Positions 1 to 6,388 are shown, counted from the stretch's first letter. The stretch is DNA of 9,903 nt from Alphaproteobacteria bacterium (GCA_028280675.1 JANQLI010000249.1:1-9903), one strand, 5' to 3'. Translations and numbers: made by a program. Notes: generated by a model from the sequence alone, not told the origin.

Positions 1-2
1 GG

Positions 3-518
3 CTTCTTTTTGGACCGGAACCGGACATCACCGCCCCGCCCACAGAGACGCACTCTGCCTCTGCGCCCCCTATGACGCCTCCCAGCGGCATGCTGCGCAC
101 CAATCAAGCAGCGATCGACATTATCAAAGAGTCTGAAGGATTACGTTTGGACGCCTATCAAGGACCTGGCGGGCAATGGCTGATCGGCTATGGCCATGCG
201 GCTGGCGTCACAGCCGGTCAGGTGATTACCGAACAAGAGGCGGAAGATTATCTGCGCCGTGACTTGGTGGCTTTTGAGAATGGTGTCAAAAGCAAACTGA
301 CGCGGCCTGTCAGTGAAAACGCGTTTAGCGCCATGGTGTCCCTTGCCTATAATATTGGCGGCGGAAATTTTACAAATTCAACGGTTCTACGCGAGGTGAA
401 TGCGGGCAATATGGCGCAAGCCGCTGATGCGTTTTTGATGTGGAATAAGATGAACGGCGCGCCTTCCAGCCATCTGACACAGCGCCGCGAGGAAGAACGG
501 GCGTTGTTTCTCAAATAG
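3..518 (+). CDS. GH24 phage-type lysozyme (endolysin-like), 5'-partial
   Basis: Phage T4/lambdoid-type lysozyme that cuts the MurNAc-GlcNAc bond of peptidoglycan. The frame is open to the left edge. The in-frame ATGs at 72 and 90 have no Shine-Dalgarno, so the real start is probably outside the window. The visible upstream part (3-71) encodes a Pro/Ser/Thr-rich stretch that looks like a linker. Counting from the ATG at 72, the GH24 core starts near residue 8: catalytic Glu22 lies in SEGLRLDAY, followed by the IGYGH signature (38-42) and a SLAYNIGGGNF-like helix near 90-100; the C-terminal RREEERALFL fits the family end. The usual triad is E-x8-D/C-x5-T; here the second and third positions are Gly31 and Leu37, so the enzyme may be altered or inactive. 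No holin is adjacent; the next gene is a nuclease 20 bases on. Family assignment is firm; activity is uncertain. Confidence 0.87.
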   Translation, partial: LLFGPEPDITAPPTETHSASAPPMTPPSGMLRTNQAAIDIIKESEGLRLDAYQGPGGQWLIGYGHAAGVTAGQVITEQEAEDYLRRDLVAFENGVKSKLTRPVSENAFSAMVSLAYNIGGGNFTNSTVLREVNAGNMAQAADAFLMWNKMNGAPSSHLTQRREEERALFLK

Positions 519-538
519 TCTCGCGTTACATCTATCCC

Positions 539-982
539 ATGACACACGGTTGGATAGACCACGCAAGCGACCTGCCCACCTGCAAGGGCGCCTACATATT
601 GTGGATCACGCTTGCGGAATCAACAGCGCTTCCACCGCGTTTTGGCGACACAGTCCTGCAGCCGGGACACTATCTTTACCTCGGCAGTGCGCATGGACCT
701 GGCGGCATTCGCGCGCGCTGCGCGCGGCATTTGAAACGGGACAAGACACGCCACTGGCATGTGGACTGGTTAACGACGCGAGCCGAAACGACGCGCGCCT
801 TTGCAGCACCTCACGGATCGGAATGTAACCTCACGGTCTCATTGAGTAAGGCGTTTAACTTAAAAGCTCCCGTAAAGGGATTGGGGTCATCCGATTGCAC
901 ACACTGTCATGCACATGTTTTGTGCGTGCCCGGCGAAATCGAACCAAACGACATTGCTCAGTTCATTGATACTCTCAACTAA
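539..982 (+). CDS. GIY-YIG nuclease family protein (DUF123, Uri-like)
   Basis: Small 147-aa GIY-YIG nuclease of the DUF123/COG1833 group, an endonuclease-like family whose cellular role is poorly defined. The GIY part is KGAYILWI (16-23). The YIG part is YLYLGSA, followed by GPGGIRARCARHL with the expected Arg and His, then HWHVDWL. The C-terminal half carries the DUF123 marks ECNLT, GLGSSDC and a Cys/His cluster (CTHCHAHVLC) that could bind metal. Length is normal for a single-domain member. It starts 20 bases after the lysozyme stop on the same strand and has no clear ribosome binding site, so it may be translated by coupling or reinitiation. There is no mobile-intron context, and a homing function is not supported. 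The family call is confident; the role is unknown. Confidence 0.85.
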   Translation: MTHGWIDHASDLPTCKGAYILWITLAESTALPPRFGDTVLQPGHYLYLGSAHGPGGIRARCARHLKRDKTRHWHVDWLTTRAETTRAFAAPHGSECNLTVSLSKAFNLKAPVKGLGSSDCTHCHAHVLCVPGEIEPNDIAQFIDTLN

Positions 983-1005
983 ATCAATGCGCTTAAAATG
1001 AAGAG

Positions 1006-1090
1006 GAGACGGGCTCGCTCAGGGACAGTGAAGCCCCAGACCTACGACGTGACCAGGGAAGCCGCGGCTGGAGGTAAAGCGAGCCCGCCT
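1006..1090 (+). ncRNA. candidate structured RNA or cis-element, family not recognised
   Basis: This 85-base segment lies in the gene-free stretch after the nuclease gene. A perfect 10-bp GC-rich stem closes it (1010-1019 with 1078-1087, CGGGCTCGCT with AGCGAGCCCG). Inside are a small GGG/CCC hairpin (about 1022-1037) and a second arm in which ACCT (1040-1043) can pair with AGGT (1072-1075) and CCAG (1053-1056) with CTGG (1068-1071). No poly-T follows, so it is not a simple terminator. I compared it by eye with the SRP RNA, cobalamin, c-di-GMP-I, FMN and TPP consensus sequences and found no match. It could be a small RNA, a leader element for the LytTR gene 250 bases downstream, or a DNA repeat. 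Strand is assumed from the neighbouring genes. Confidence 0.35.
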
Positions 1091-1159
1091 ATGCGTCAAC
1101 ATGCCGTTGTCTTAGTAGACACAACATGTCTTTAATTTACTCTCTATGCTTGTTAATAT

Positions 1160-1202
1160 CGTTGCAGATTCAACGAATATGTCGCGAGTGTCACTGACGT
1201 TG
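1160..1202. promoter_or_regulatory. CGTTG-N6-CAACG dyad with a third half-site, possible operator
   Basis: A perfect inverted repeat CGTTG-N6-CAACG sits at 1160-1175, and a further CGTTG copy is at 1198-1202. They lie 133-175 bases before the LytTR start codon, where an operator could sit. No convincing -35/-10 pair could be fixed around it. The arms are only 5 bases, so chance is possible. Confidence 0.25.
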
Positions 1203-1233
1203 AAAAAAAAGACGCTAAACTTATTCGCGTCTT
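1203..1233 (-). terminator. intrinsic terminator-like hairpin facing left, no gene served
   Basis: Read on the minus strand, AAGACGC (1233-1227), an 11-base loop and GCGTCTT (1215-1209) form a perfect 7-bp stem followed directly by six more T residues (1208-1203), the layout of a Rho-independent terminator. On the plus strand the A run precedes the stem and no T run follows, so it would not terminate rightward transcription. No minus-strand gene lies to its right before 4201, so the transcript it would end is unknown. Confidence 0.45.
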
Positions 1234-1334
1234 GCTGTTGTGCAACTCCTGATTTATTCTCAAGAGAATCATCGCATAGTTGATCAGGTGGTTAACAATC
1301 ACCAATACAGCTATGGGTTCGGGACCAGGGAAGC

Positions 1335-2168
1335 ATGTCTGACGTCACAAATAGAATGTTTGGCCAACCACCACAGTGGCCAGATGGCATGACAACGCGT
1401 CAAGCGTTAACGCTCTATCTGTATGTTCCTTTGGGCATTTCCTTTTGCTTTGGTTTATTGCGATCTGCTCTGCCTAACGACATGCATCAAGCTTACGCGA
1501 TTTTGGCATGGACATTGATTTTTATACCAACGTGGGCAACGTATGAAGCCTCAACACAATTGCTCGCCAAATTACTGAAGACATGGAACCTCCCGTTATG
1601 GATGATGACAATTTTGGGGGCTTTGATCAGTGGCATTTATCTGAAGCCTTATTTGATTTGGATATCCGAAGGTACGCTGGGCATCGAAATCAAACCCGAA
1701 CAAAAAGCATTTCCATCATATATTTTGCGTCTTCCACTTGATACCGGTGTATTTATTGCCCTTTGGACACTTATGAATGTCACAGCTGTGCGAAAATTTG
1801 GCATCCGCCGATTTGGCTATACTCTCGTATCTTCCTCAAAATCAGATGCGACAACTGTCACAACACCAACCTGGCTCGCTCCCTATTTAGCCCAAGGCAT
1901 ACTGGCTATCGAGGCTGAAGATCACTACGTGCAAGTATATACGAAACGCGGCAAAACTTTAGAGCGACGCCGTTTCTCTGATGTAATTAACGCTCTTGAT
2001 AATGCCCATGGATTACGCGTACATCGCTCATGGTGGGTCTCGAAAGACGCTGTCCAATCCTCTACAAAAGATGGACAAAGACTCACATTGCGTTTGGAAA
2101 ACGACCTTGTTATCCCTGTGAGCCGGTCCTACCGCGTAGCTGCTCAATCAAAAGGCCTGCTTAAATAA
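1335..2168 (+). CDS. membrane-anchored LytTR-type DNA-binding regulator
   Basis: A 277-aa one-component regulator. The N-terminal half is hydrophobic with about four membrane segments (near 24-46, 54-74, 88-110 and 131-150). A polar linker (about 165-180) leads to a C-terminal LytTR DNA-binding domain (about 185-275) with AIEAEDHYVQVYT, a VHRSWWVS motif and PVSRSYR, all typical of the fold. There is no response-receiver domain, so a signal would have to be sensed by the membrane part or through a partner. The start at 1335 has a purine-rich AGGGAAG only 1-7 bases ahead, which is closer than ideal; later Met codons at 1356 and 1389 have no better site. The gene stands alone behind a 352-base gene-free region with dyads and hairpins, possibly its control region. 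Neighbouring targets such as the DUF1838 operon are conceivable but unproven. Confidence 0.88.
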   Translation: MSDVTNRMFGQPPQWPDGMTTRQALTLYLYVPLGISFCFGLLRSALPNDMHQAYAILAWTLIFIPTWATYEASTQLLAKLLKTWNLPLWMMTILGALISGIYLKPYLIWISEGTLGIEIKPEQKAFPSYILRLPLDTGVFIALWTLMNVTAVRKFGIRRFGYTLVSSSKSDATTVTTPTWLAPYLAQGILAIEAEDHYVQVYTKRGKTLERRRFSDVINALDNAHGLRVHRSWWVSKDAVQSSTKDGQRLTLRLENDLVIPVSRSYRVAAQSKGLLK

Positions 2169-2243
2169 GCCCAGACTTATCCAGTCAGGTAAACTGGAAA
2201 CCGTCATTAATTCATTGGCTCGACCTTTCTTAATCCTTATCGG

Positions 2244-2273
2244 GATGTGTAGCAGTCTAATACTGGACACATC
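2244..2273. promoter_or_regulatory. 30-base dyad upstream of the DUF1838/SDR operon
   Basis: GATGTGT (2244-2250) is the exact complement of ACACATC (2267-2273), and inside them CAGT (2253-2256) pairs with ACTG (2262-2265) around a 5-base loop. That gives 11 paired positions in 30 bases. No T run follows on either strand, so it reads as an operator or RNA hairpin and not as a terminator. It lies 130 bases before the DUF1838 start codon and 76 bases after the LytTR stop. Confidence 0.35.
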
Positions 2274-2402
2274 GAATTCCCCACGAAATATCCACGCTGT
2301 TTAATCTCAGCCTATATTTTCGATACGAGGGTATTCCAATCAGACCGCAATTGGTCCGCCCAAACACTCACCAATAATAAAATGTAGGAAGGTCACGAGA
2401 CG

Positions 2403-3326
2403 ATGCAATACGTCCGATATCTCAACTTCGACGACCCCACCGATAATATCTACGCCACGACAAAAATGCTCGGCCACCATGGCGGCGAGATATCATATGC
2501 ATACTTGAGCGGCACTATTTTTGTCTGGGATCCAATCGAAAAGCTCATCCCCATCCTTGGCATAGTCGGACTCAGTGTCAATCGCCTTCATCCTTTAGAA
2601 AACGGGACCATGCACCAGCTTGGGAAAGAGCTCTGCTATTATACAGAATTACATTCGGGAAACATCATCGAGTCTTGGTTCAATACATATAACCAAAGAG
2701 AATGTGAGATTTTACCGGTCAGAAATCATCTTATGAATGTGCATTGGACAGACTCTGCCCCATCCGTACGTCTCGGCGACCATCACACAACTGAAGATGA
2801 GATGAACGCGGAGGTCATGCATAAGAAACAAGACGGCGCCCCCTCTCCTATGGTTCTTCCGTGGGCCTTTCATGGTGACATTGCCACAGTCACTTTGGAC
2901 GCCATGATGAAATACCCCAACCCAATAAATCGCGATGAGTTTCCTGAAGCTTGGTCGGGCGAGACGATTAACGCCAATGAACATATGACGTTCTTCACGT
3001 CGCTCTCTGATTTACAAAACCATCACTGCCTGAGTGCGTCCTACACCATGGTCCTGACTCGAATAGGCCGTTTCTTGCCATGGATGCTGATGGGAACTGA
3101 TTCCCGGCGTCTTTTCTATCGTAGTCACGCTTGGAAACTTATGGATGGAATAGACGGTTTCCCTCGTTTTTTTCTTGATCATGTTGAAAAACACGACAGT
3201 GACTTTCTCACCCCGCCAACTGAGTGGACAGACGAGCGCGCCGTCACATCGCAAGAAATGTATGCACGCATAATGCGGCAGAAAAGTCACGCCAACACTT
3301 CCAACTCAGGGGACAATATCTTATGA
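2403..3326 (+). CDS. DUF1838 family protein
   Basis: A 307-aa protein that resembles the DUF1838 family, whose function is not established. The recognisable part is about residues 30-115: SYAYLSGTIFVW, then YYTELHSGNIIESWFN (79-94) and a polar beta-like run ending VRNHLMNVHW, which follows the family pattern of a 'W-[YF]-N-x-[YT]' segment with a conserved N-x-x-M/V-N. Many members carry a twin-arginine or Sec signal peptide; none is visible here, so this copy is probably cytoplasmic unless the start is wrong. The start is supported by AGGAAGG at 2386-2392, 10 bases ahead. The stop overlaps the start of the next gene (ATGA, 3323-3326), so the two are almost certainly co-translated. The family call comes from remembered pattern, not a search. 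Confidence 0.6.
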   Translation: MQYVRYLNFDDPTDNIYATTKMLGHHGGEISYAYLSGTIFVWDPIEKLIPILGIVGLSVNRLHPLENGTMHQLGKELCYYTELHSGNIIESWFNTYNQRECEILPVRNHLMNVHWTDSAPSVRLGDHHTTEDEMNAEVMHKKQDGAPSPMVLPWAFHGDIATVTLDAMMKYPNPINRDEFPEAWSGETINANEHMTFFTSLSDLQNHHCLSASYTMVLTRIGRFLPWMLMGTDSRRLFYRSHAWKLMDGIDGFPRFFLDHVEKHDSDFLTPPTEWTDERAVTSQEMYARIMRQKSHANTSNSGDNIL

Positions 3327-4204
3327 TCCCTCATCTCTTTTGTTTCGGTCTTGGGTATGTTGGTGCTATTCTCGCGCTCACTGCGCAAAAGCATGGATGG
3401 CGGGTAAGCGGCACAACACGCATACCCGAACGCGCGGCACATTTTCAAGAAAGAGGAATTCACGCTCTTCCATTCGAGGACACAGATAAAACCGGCGATG
3501 TGCGAGAAAGTCTTACACGGGCGACGCATATTTTCAGCACCATTCCCCCACTTTCGGACGGCCGAGACCCAGTGTTTCCCCTCTTACTCAATGCACCATT
3601 GAAACCAACACTCCAGTGGCTTGGGTATCTATCCACGGTAGGTGTGTACGGTAACGCCCAAGGCGACATCGTCTCAGAGAACACACCATTAGCCCCTTTA
3701 CATACCGAAGCCAAAGCACAAGCTTTTATTGAAGCGGATTGGCGGTCACTTCATTCCACATTTGCCTATCCCGTTCATATCTTTCGGATGTCAGGTGTCT
3801 ATGGCTCGGAACGCAATCCTCTTGAAAGAATACAGGAACATCCGGCCCCTTTGATTATCAAAAAAGGACTTTATTGCTGTCGCATCCACATCGATGATGT
3901 GATCATGGCCTTGCTCGCCTCCATGCAAAATCCGAAACCGGGGGCGCTTTATAATCTCTCAGATGATGAACCGGCGCCGCCGCAGGATGTGACGGCTTAT
4001 GCATATCGCCTGCTCGGTTTAGACCCTCCCGATCCAGTGCCTTATGATCCCGCAACCTTACCTGAGATGGTGCGCGTGCATTACGAAGAAAGCCGACGGG
4101 TCAGCGCGGAACATATCAAACAGGATCTTGGCATTGCCTGGCAATTTCCAAGCTATCGCGAAGGCCTCACCCATATCTTTGATCAGGTCAAAGCGCAGCC
4201 TTAA
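3323..4204 (+). CDS. NAD(P)-dependent SDR/epimerase family protein (YeeZ-like)
   Basis: A 293-aa atypical extended SDR. It opens with a Rossmann dinucleotide-binding motif, FGLGYVG (8-14), and has the YLSTVGVYGNAQGD block (102-114) that matches the STxxVYG active-site region of YeeZ-type proteins, with Tyr109 as the likely catalytic tyrosine. A later FRMSGVYG, an IHIDDV block and a YNLSDDEP segment are typical of NAD-dependent epimerase/dehydratases. The substrate is unknown. The frame is open back to 3224, but the ATG at 3323 is preferred: it forms the ATGA overlap with the DUF1838 stop, has AGGGG at 3307-3311, and places the Rossmann motif at the expected N-terminus. The stop interlocks with that of fhs on the other strand. 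Confidence 0.82.
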   Translation: MIPHLFCFGLGYVGAILALTAQKHGWRVSGTTRIPERAAHFQERGIHALPFEDTDKTGDVRESLTRATHIFSTIPPLSDGRDPVFPLLLNAPLKPTLQWLGYLSTVGVYGNAQGDIVSENTPLAPLHTEAKAQAFIEADWRSLHSTFAYPVHIFRMSGVYGSERNPLERIQEHPAPLIIKKGLYCCRIHIDDVIMALLASMQNPKPGALYNLSDDEPAPPQDVTAYAYRLLGLDPPDPVPYDPATLPEMVRVHYEESRRVSAEHIKQDLGIAWQFPSYREGLTHIFDQVKAQP

Positions 4205-5871
4205 AAGAGACCTTGCACACGCCCGTGCTCATCAAGACGAATGTTATTCGCAGCCGGTTTGCGCGGCAGGCCCGGCATCGTCATGATGTCGCCGCAGATG
4301 ACGACCAAAAAGTCTGCACCTGCCGATAAACGCACTTCACGGATCGTCACGTTATGATGCGAAGGCGCTCCTTTCAGATTAGGGTCCGTGGAAAAGGAAT
4401 ATTGCGTTTTCGCCATACACACAGGTAAATGGCCATAGCCTGTCTCTTGCAAGTCTTTGATCTGATTGCGCACCTTTTTGTCGGCCTGGATGTCATCTGC
4501 GCCGTAGATGCGGGTTGCGACTGTACGGATTTTCTCCCAGAGGGCCAGTTCATCATCGTATAGCGGCGCGAATTGAGACTGTGTTCCCTTCGTCAATTCA
4601 ACAATATGATGGGCGAGGTCCTCTGTTCCGGCGGCCCCATCACGCCAATGCGTGCAAACGATCGCCTGCTCACCGAGCGATTCCGTTGCTTCTTTGATCA
4701 CACGCACTTCTGCGTCTGTGTCGCTGACAAAACGGTTGATGGCGACAACTGCCGGGACACCGAAAGATTTGACGTTCCGGATGTGACGTTTGAGGTTGGC
4801 TGCGCCTTTGCGCACCGCATCCACGTTTTCGGCAGAGAGGTCCGCTTTATCAATGCCACCATGCATTTTAAGCGCCCGAACCGTTGCGACGATCACAGCA
4901 GCATCTGGTTTCAATCCCGCCTTACGGCATTTGATGTTAAAGAATTTCTCAGCGCCTAAGTCGGCCCCAAAACCAGCTTCTGTGACAACATAATCGGCCA
5001 ACTTCAATGCGGTTTTGGTTGCGATCACGGAATTACAGCCATGGGCAATATTGGCGAACGGTCCGCCATGAATAAAAGCGGGATTATTTTCCAGTGTTTG
5101 CACAAGATTTGGCGCCAGTGCGTCTTTAAGCAAGACCGCCATCGCGCCATGCGCGTTGAGATCGCCCGCCGTCACCGGCTTTTTATCGCGTGTATAGCCG
5201 ACCACAATCCGGCTGAGGCGTTCAGTTAAATCCGCCACGTTTTCCGACAAGCAGAATATCGCCATCACTTCAGACGCGACAACAATGTCAAACCCGTCTT
5301 CACGGGGAAATCCGTTGGCGACACCGCCCAGAGATGTCGTAATGTGGCGCAACGCGCGGTCGTTCATATCCACAACACGCCGCCATGTCACACGTCGATT
5401 ATCAAGACCCTGCCCATTGCCCCAATAAATATGATTGTCGATCAGCGCACTCAACAGATTGTGCGCCACACCGATGGCATGAAAATCACCTGTAAAGTGA
5501 AGATTAATATCTTCCATGGGAACCACTTGCGCATAACCGCCGCCCGCAGCCCCGCCTTTCATGCCAAAGCACGGCCCGAGGGAGGGTTCGCGAATACAAA
5601 TCGCCGCTGTCTTGCCGATACGATTGAGCCCATCTCCAAGGCCAACGGTGGTCGTGGTTTTCCCTTCCCCGGCTGGGGTTGGGGAAATGGCCGTGATCAG
5701 GATCAGTTTGCCATCTGACCGATCCTTGAGCCCATCGATGAACGCCAACGACACTTTGCCCTTGTGGGGACCATATTGCAGAAGAGCCTCAGCAGGAATG
5801 CCGAGTTTACCGGCCACCTCTGAAATAGGGCGCATACTGGCCGCGCGGGCGATCTCAATATCGCTGGTCAT
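4201..5871 (-). CDS. fhs: formate-tetrahydrofolate ligase
   Basis: A full-length, 556-aa 10-formyl-THF synthetase. It makes 10-formyl-tetrahydrofolate from formate, ATP and tetrahydrofolate in the cytoplasm, feeding one-carbon units to purine and formyl-Met-tRNA synthesis. The ATP-binding motif TPAGEGKTTT is at 65-74 (Lys71). It is followed by EPSLGPCFGMKGGAAGGGYAQ-type sequence, the NLHFTGDFHAI segment and NPAFIHGGPFANIAHGCNS, all characteristic of the family; the C-terminus GDIMTMPGLPRKPAA is also diagnostic. Length is normal and no break is seen. The start is supported by GAGGGG 8 bases ahead of the ATG. A good promoter lies just upstream (5906-5934). No folD or other folate gene is adjacent. 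Its stop overlaps that of the convergent SDR. Confidence 0.97.
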   Translation of the reverse strand: MTSDIEIARAASMRPISEVAGKLGIPAEALLQYGPHKGKVSLAFIDGLKDRSDGKLILITAISPTPAGEGKTTTTVGLGDGLNRIGKTAAICIREPSLGPCFGMKGGAAGGGYAQVVPMEDINLHFTGDFHAIGVAHNLLSALIDNHIYWGNGQGLDNRRVTWRRVVDMNDRALRHITTSLGGVANGFPREDGFDIVVASEVMAIFCLSENVADLTERLSRIVVGYTRDKKPVTAGDLNAHGAMAVLLKDALAPNLVQTLENNPAFIHGGPFANIAHGCNSVIATKTALKLADYVVTEAGFGADLGAEKFFNIKCRKAGLKPDAAVIVATVRALKMHGGIDKADLSAENVDAVRKGAANLKRHIRNVKSFGVPAVVAINRFVSDTDAEVRVIKEATESLGEQAIVCTHWRDGAAGTEDLAHHIVELTKGTQSQFAPLYDDELALWEKIRTVATRIYGADDIQADKKVRNQIKDLQETGYGHLPVCMAKTQYSFSTDPNLKGAPSHHNVTIREVRLSAGADFLVVICGDIMTMPGLPRKPAANNIRLDEHGRVQGLF

Positions 5872-5905
5872 GGCTCAATCCCCTCAAATAATGAATAAAC
5901 AGTCA

Positions 5906-5934
5906 TTTATAAAAACAGTGTAAACATATAACAA
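5906..5934 (-). promoter_or_regulatory. probable sigma70 promoter of fhs
   Basis: On the minus strand, TTGTTA (5934-5929) and TATAAA (5911-5906) are separated by exactly 17 bases, 35 bases before the fhs start codon. The -35 matches the consensus at 4 of 6 positions and the -10 at 5 of 6. The -35 box overlaps the T-rich tail of the upstream terminator, so the end of one unit and the start of the next are packed together. Confidence 0.55.
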
Positions 5935-5960
5935 AAGGCAAGAGATCTCTCTCCTGCCTT
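5930..5960 (-). terminator. Rho-independent terminator-like hairpin after the 90-aa gene
   Basis: On the minus strand an 11-bp stem (5960-5950 with 5945-5935, one G-T pair) closes a 4-base GAGA loop, followed by TTGTTAT. The T run is interrupted, so efficiency is uncertain. It lies 55 bases after the stop of the 90-aa gene and ahead of fhs. Confidence 0.55.
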
Positions 5961-5988
5961 CTATCATGTCTCGGTTGTGACTTCATTG

Positions 5989-6008
5989 TTTGGGGTCAGC
6001 CCCCCAAA
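5989..6008. other. 7-bp GC-rich hairpin right after the 90-aa gene
   Basis: TTTGGGG (5989-5995) pairs perfectly with CCCCAAA (6002-6008) around a 6-base loop. It begins 6 bases past the stop of the minus-strand 90-aa gene. There is no T run, so it may stabilise the mRNA end or help the stronger hairpin at 5935-5960. Confidence 0.35.
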
Positions 6009-6014
6009 ACGGCT

Positions 6015-6287
6015 TTATTCCCGCCAATCGACGCAATATTTCTTGGTTTCGCGGATGTTTTTGACACGATCAACCGCATAATTCACGGCATAGGCCTCTG
6101 ACGTGCAATTCGCCGCCATCAGCTCGCCTTTCTCATAAATATCGAACACCGGCGCTGAATAGAGGCCATTGGTCGCTTGGACTTTGTTTTCCACTGCCTT
6201 GATGTCAATCGGCACGTCATTGGACTTGGCCCATTCGTTAAACTGAGGGACGGTGAAAATCTGATCGGGATGCTCAATATTGGCCAT
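6015..6287 (-). CDS. conserved-looking hypothetical protein, 90 aa
   Basis: I do not recognise this gene. It encodes a soluble, charged 90-aa protein with no membrane segment or signal peptide. The N-terminal part (about 8-35) looks like a helical segment, FTVPQFNEWAKSNDVPIDI, and the C-terminal half (about 55-85) is helix-rich and acidic/basic, ending KKYCVDWRE. It has two cysteines, at 61 and 85. Reality is supported by an excellent AAGGAG 7 bases ahead of the ATG, good coding character, and a hairpin plus terminator behind it. It is divergent from the M15/holin pair across a 204-base gap and points the same way as fhs, but the terminator and the fhs promoter separate those two. Confidence 0.75.
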   Translation of the reverse strand: MANIEHPDQIFTVPQFNEWAKSNDVPIDIKAVENKVQATNGLYSAPVFDIYEKGELMAANCTSEAYAVNYAVDRVKNIRETKKYCVDWRE

Positions 6288-6346
6288 TTCATCACTCCTT
6301 GGCGCTGCTATATGTGTGATTGGGGGCGATCATAATCAGCAAACCC

Positions 6347-6388
6347 CTCTTGTCCATAGGAAAGCGCCTTATCGCCACTCTTTGGCCC
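6347..6388 (+). pseudogene. possible holin N-terminal remnant
   Basis: A 14-codon stretch encodes LLSIGKRLIATLWP, which aligns without gaps to residues 10-23 of the GTA-type holin downstream (LFSLGESLIKRVWP, 6945-6986) with 7 identities. The frame can begin at a TTG at 6320, but similarity stops after the Pro and none was seen in the other frames. It may be the stump of a second holin gene in front of the M15 gene, or chance in a short amphipathic helix. Confidence 0.2.

Noticed and set aside
1..982. The lysozyme and nuclease genes as the edge of an intact prophage
   Set aside because: No structural, integrase or attachment sequences are visible; two genes at an edge are not enough.
1006..1090. 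SRP RNA, cobalamin or c-di-GMP riboswitch identity for the structured element
   Set aside because: The conserved cores (the SRP GGAA-type tetraloop region, the B12 box, the c-di-GMP ACGCAAAGCC core) are not present.
2180..2198. A 6-bp hairpin 12 bases after the LytTR stop as a terminator
   Set aside because: TCCAGT/ACTGGA can pair but is AT/GC mixed, short and followed by no T run, so it is not supported as a terminator.
2336..2357. Short overlapping inverted repeats (CCAAT/ATTGG and GACC/GGTC) before DUF1838
   Set aside because: Arms of 4-5 bases in an AT-rich leader are expected by chance; the 30-base dyad upstream is the stronger signal.
3224..3322. An N-terminal extension of the SDR from 3224
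   Set aside because: It would overlap DUF1838 by about 100 bases and put 33 residues before the Rossmann motif; the ATGA overlap at 3323 is the normal arrangement.
4515..5923. Several plus-strand open frames of 60-128 codons opposite fhs
   Set aside because: They are antisense to a full-length, strongly conserved gene, lack ribosome binding sites and show low-complexity or Arg/Pro-rich translations expected from a shadow frame.
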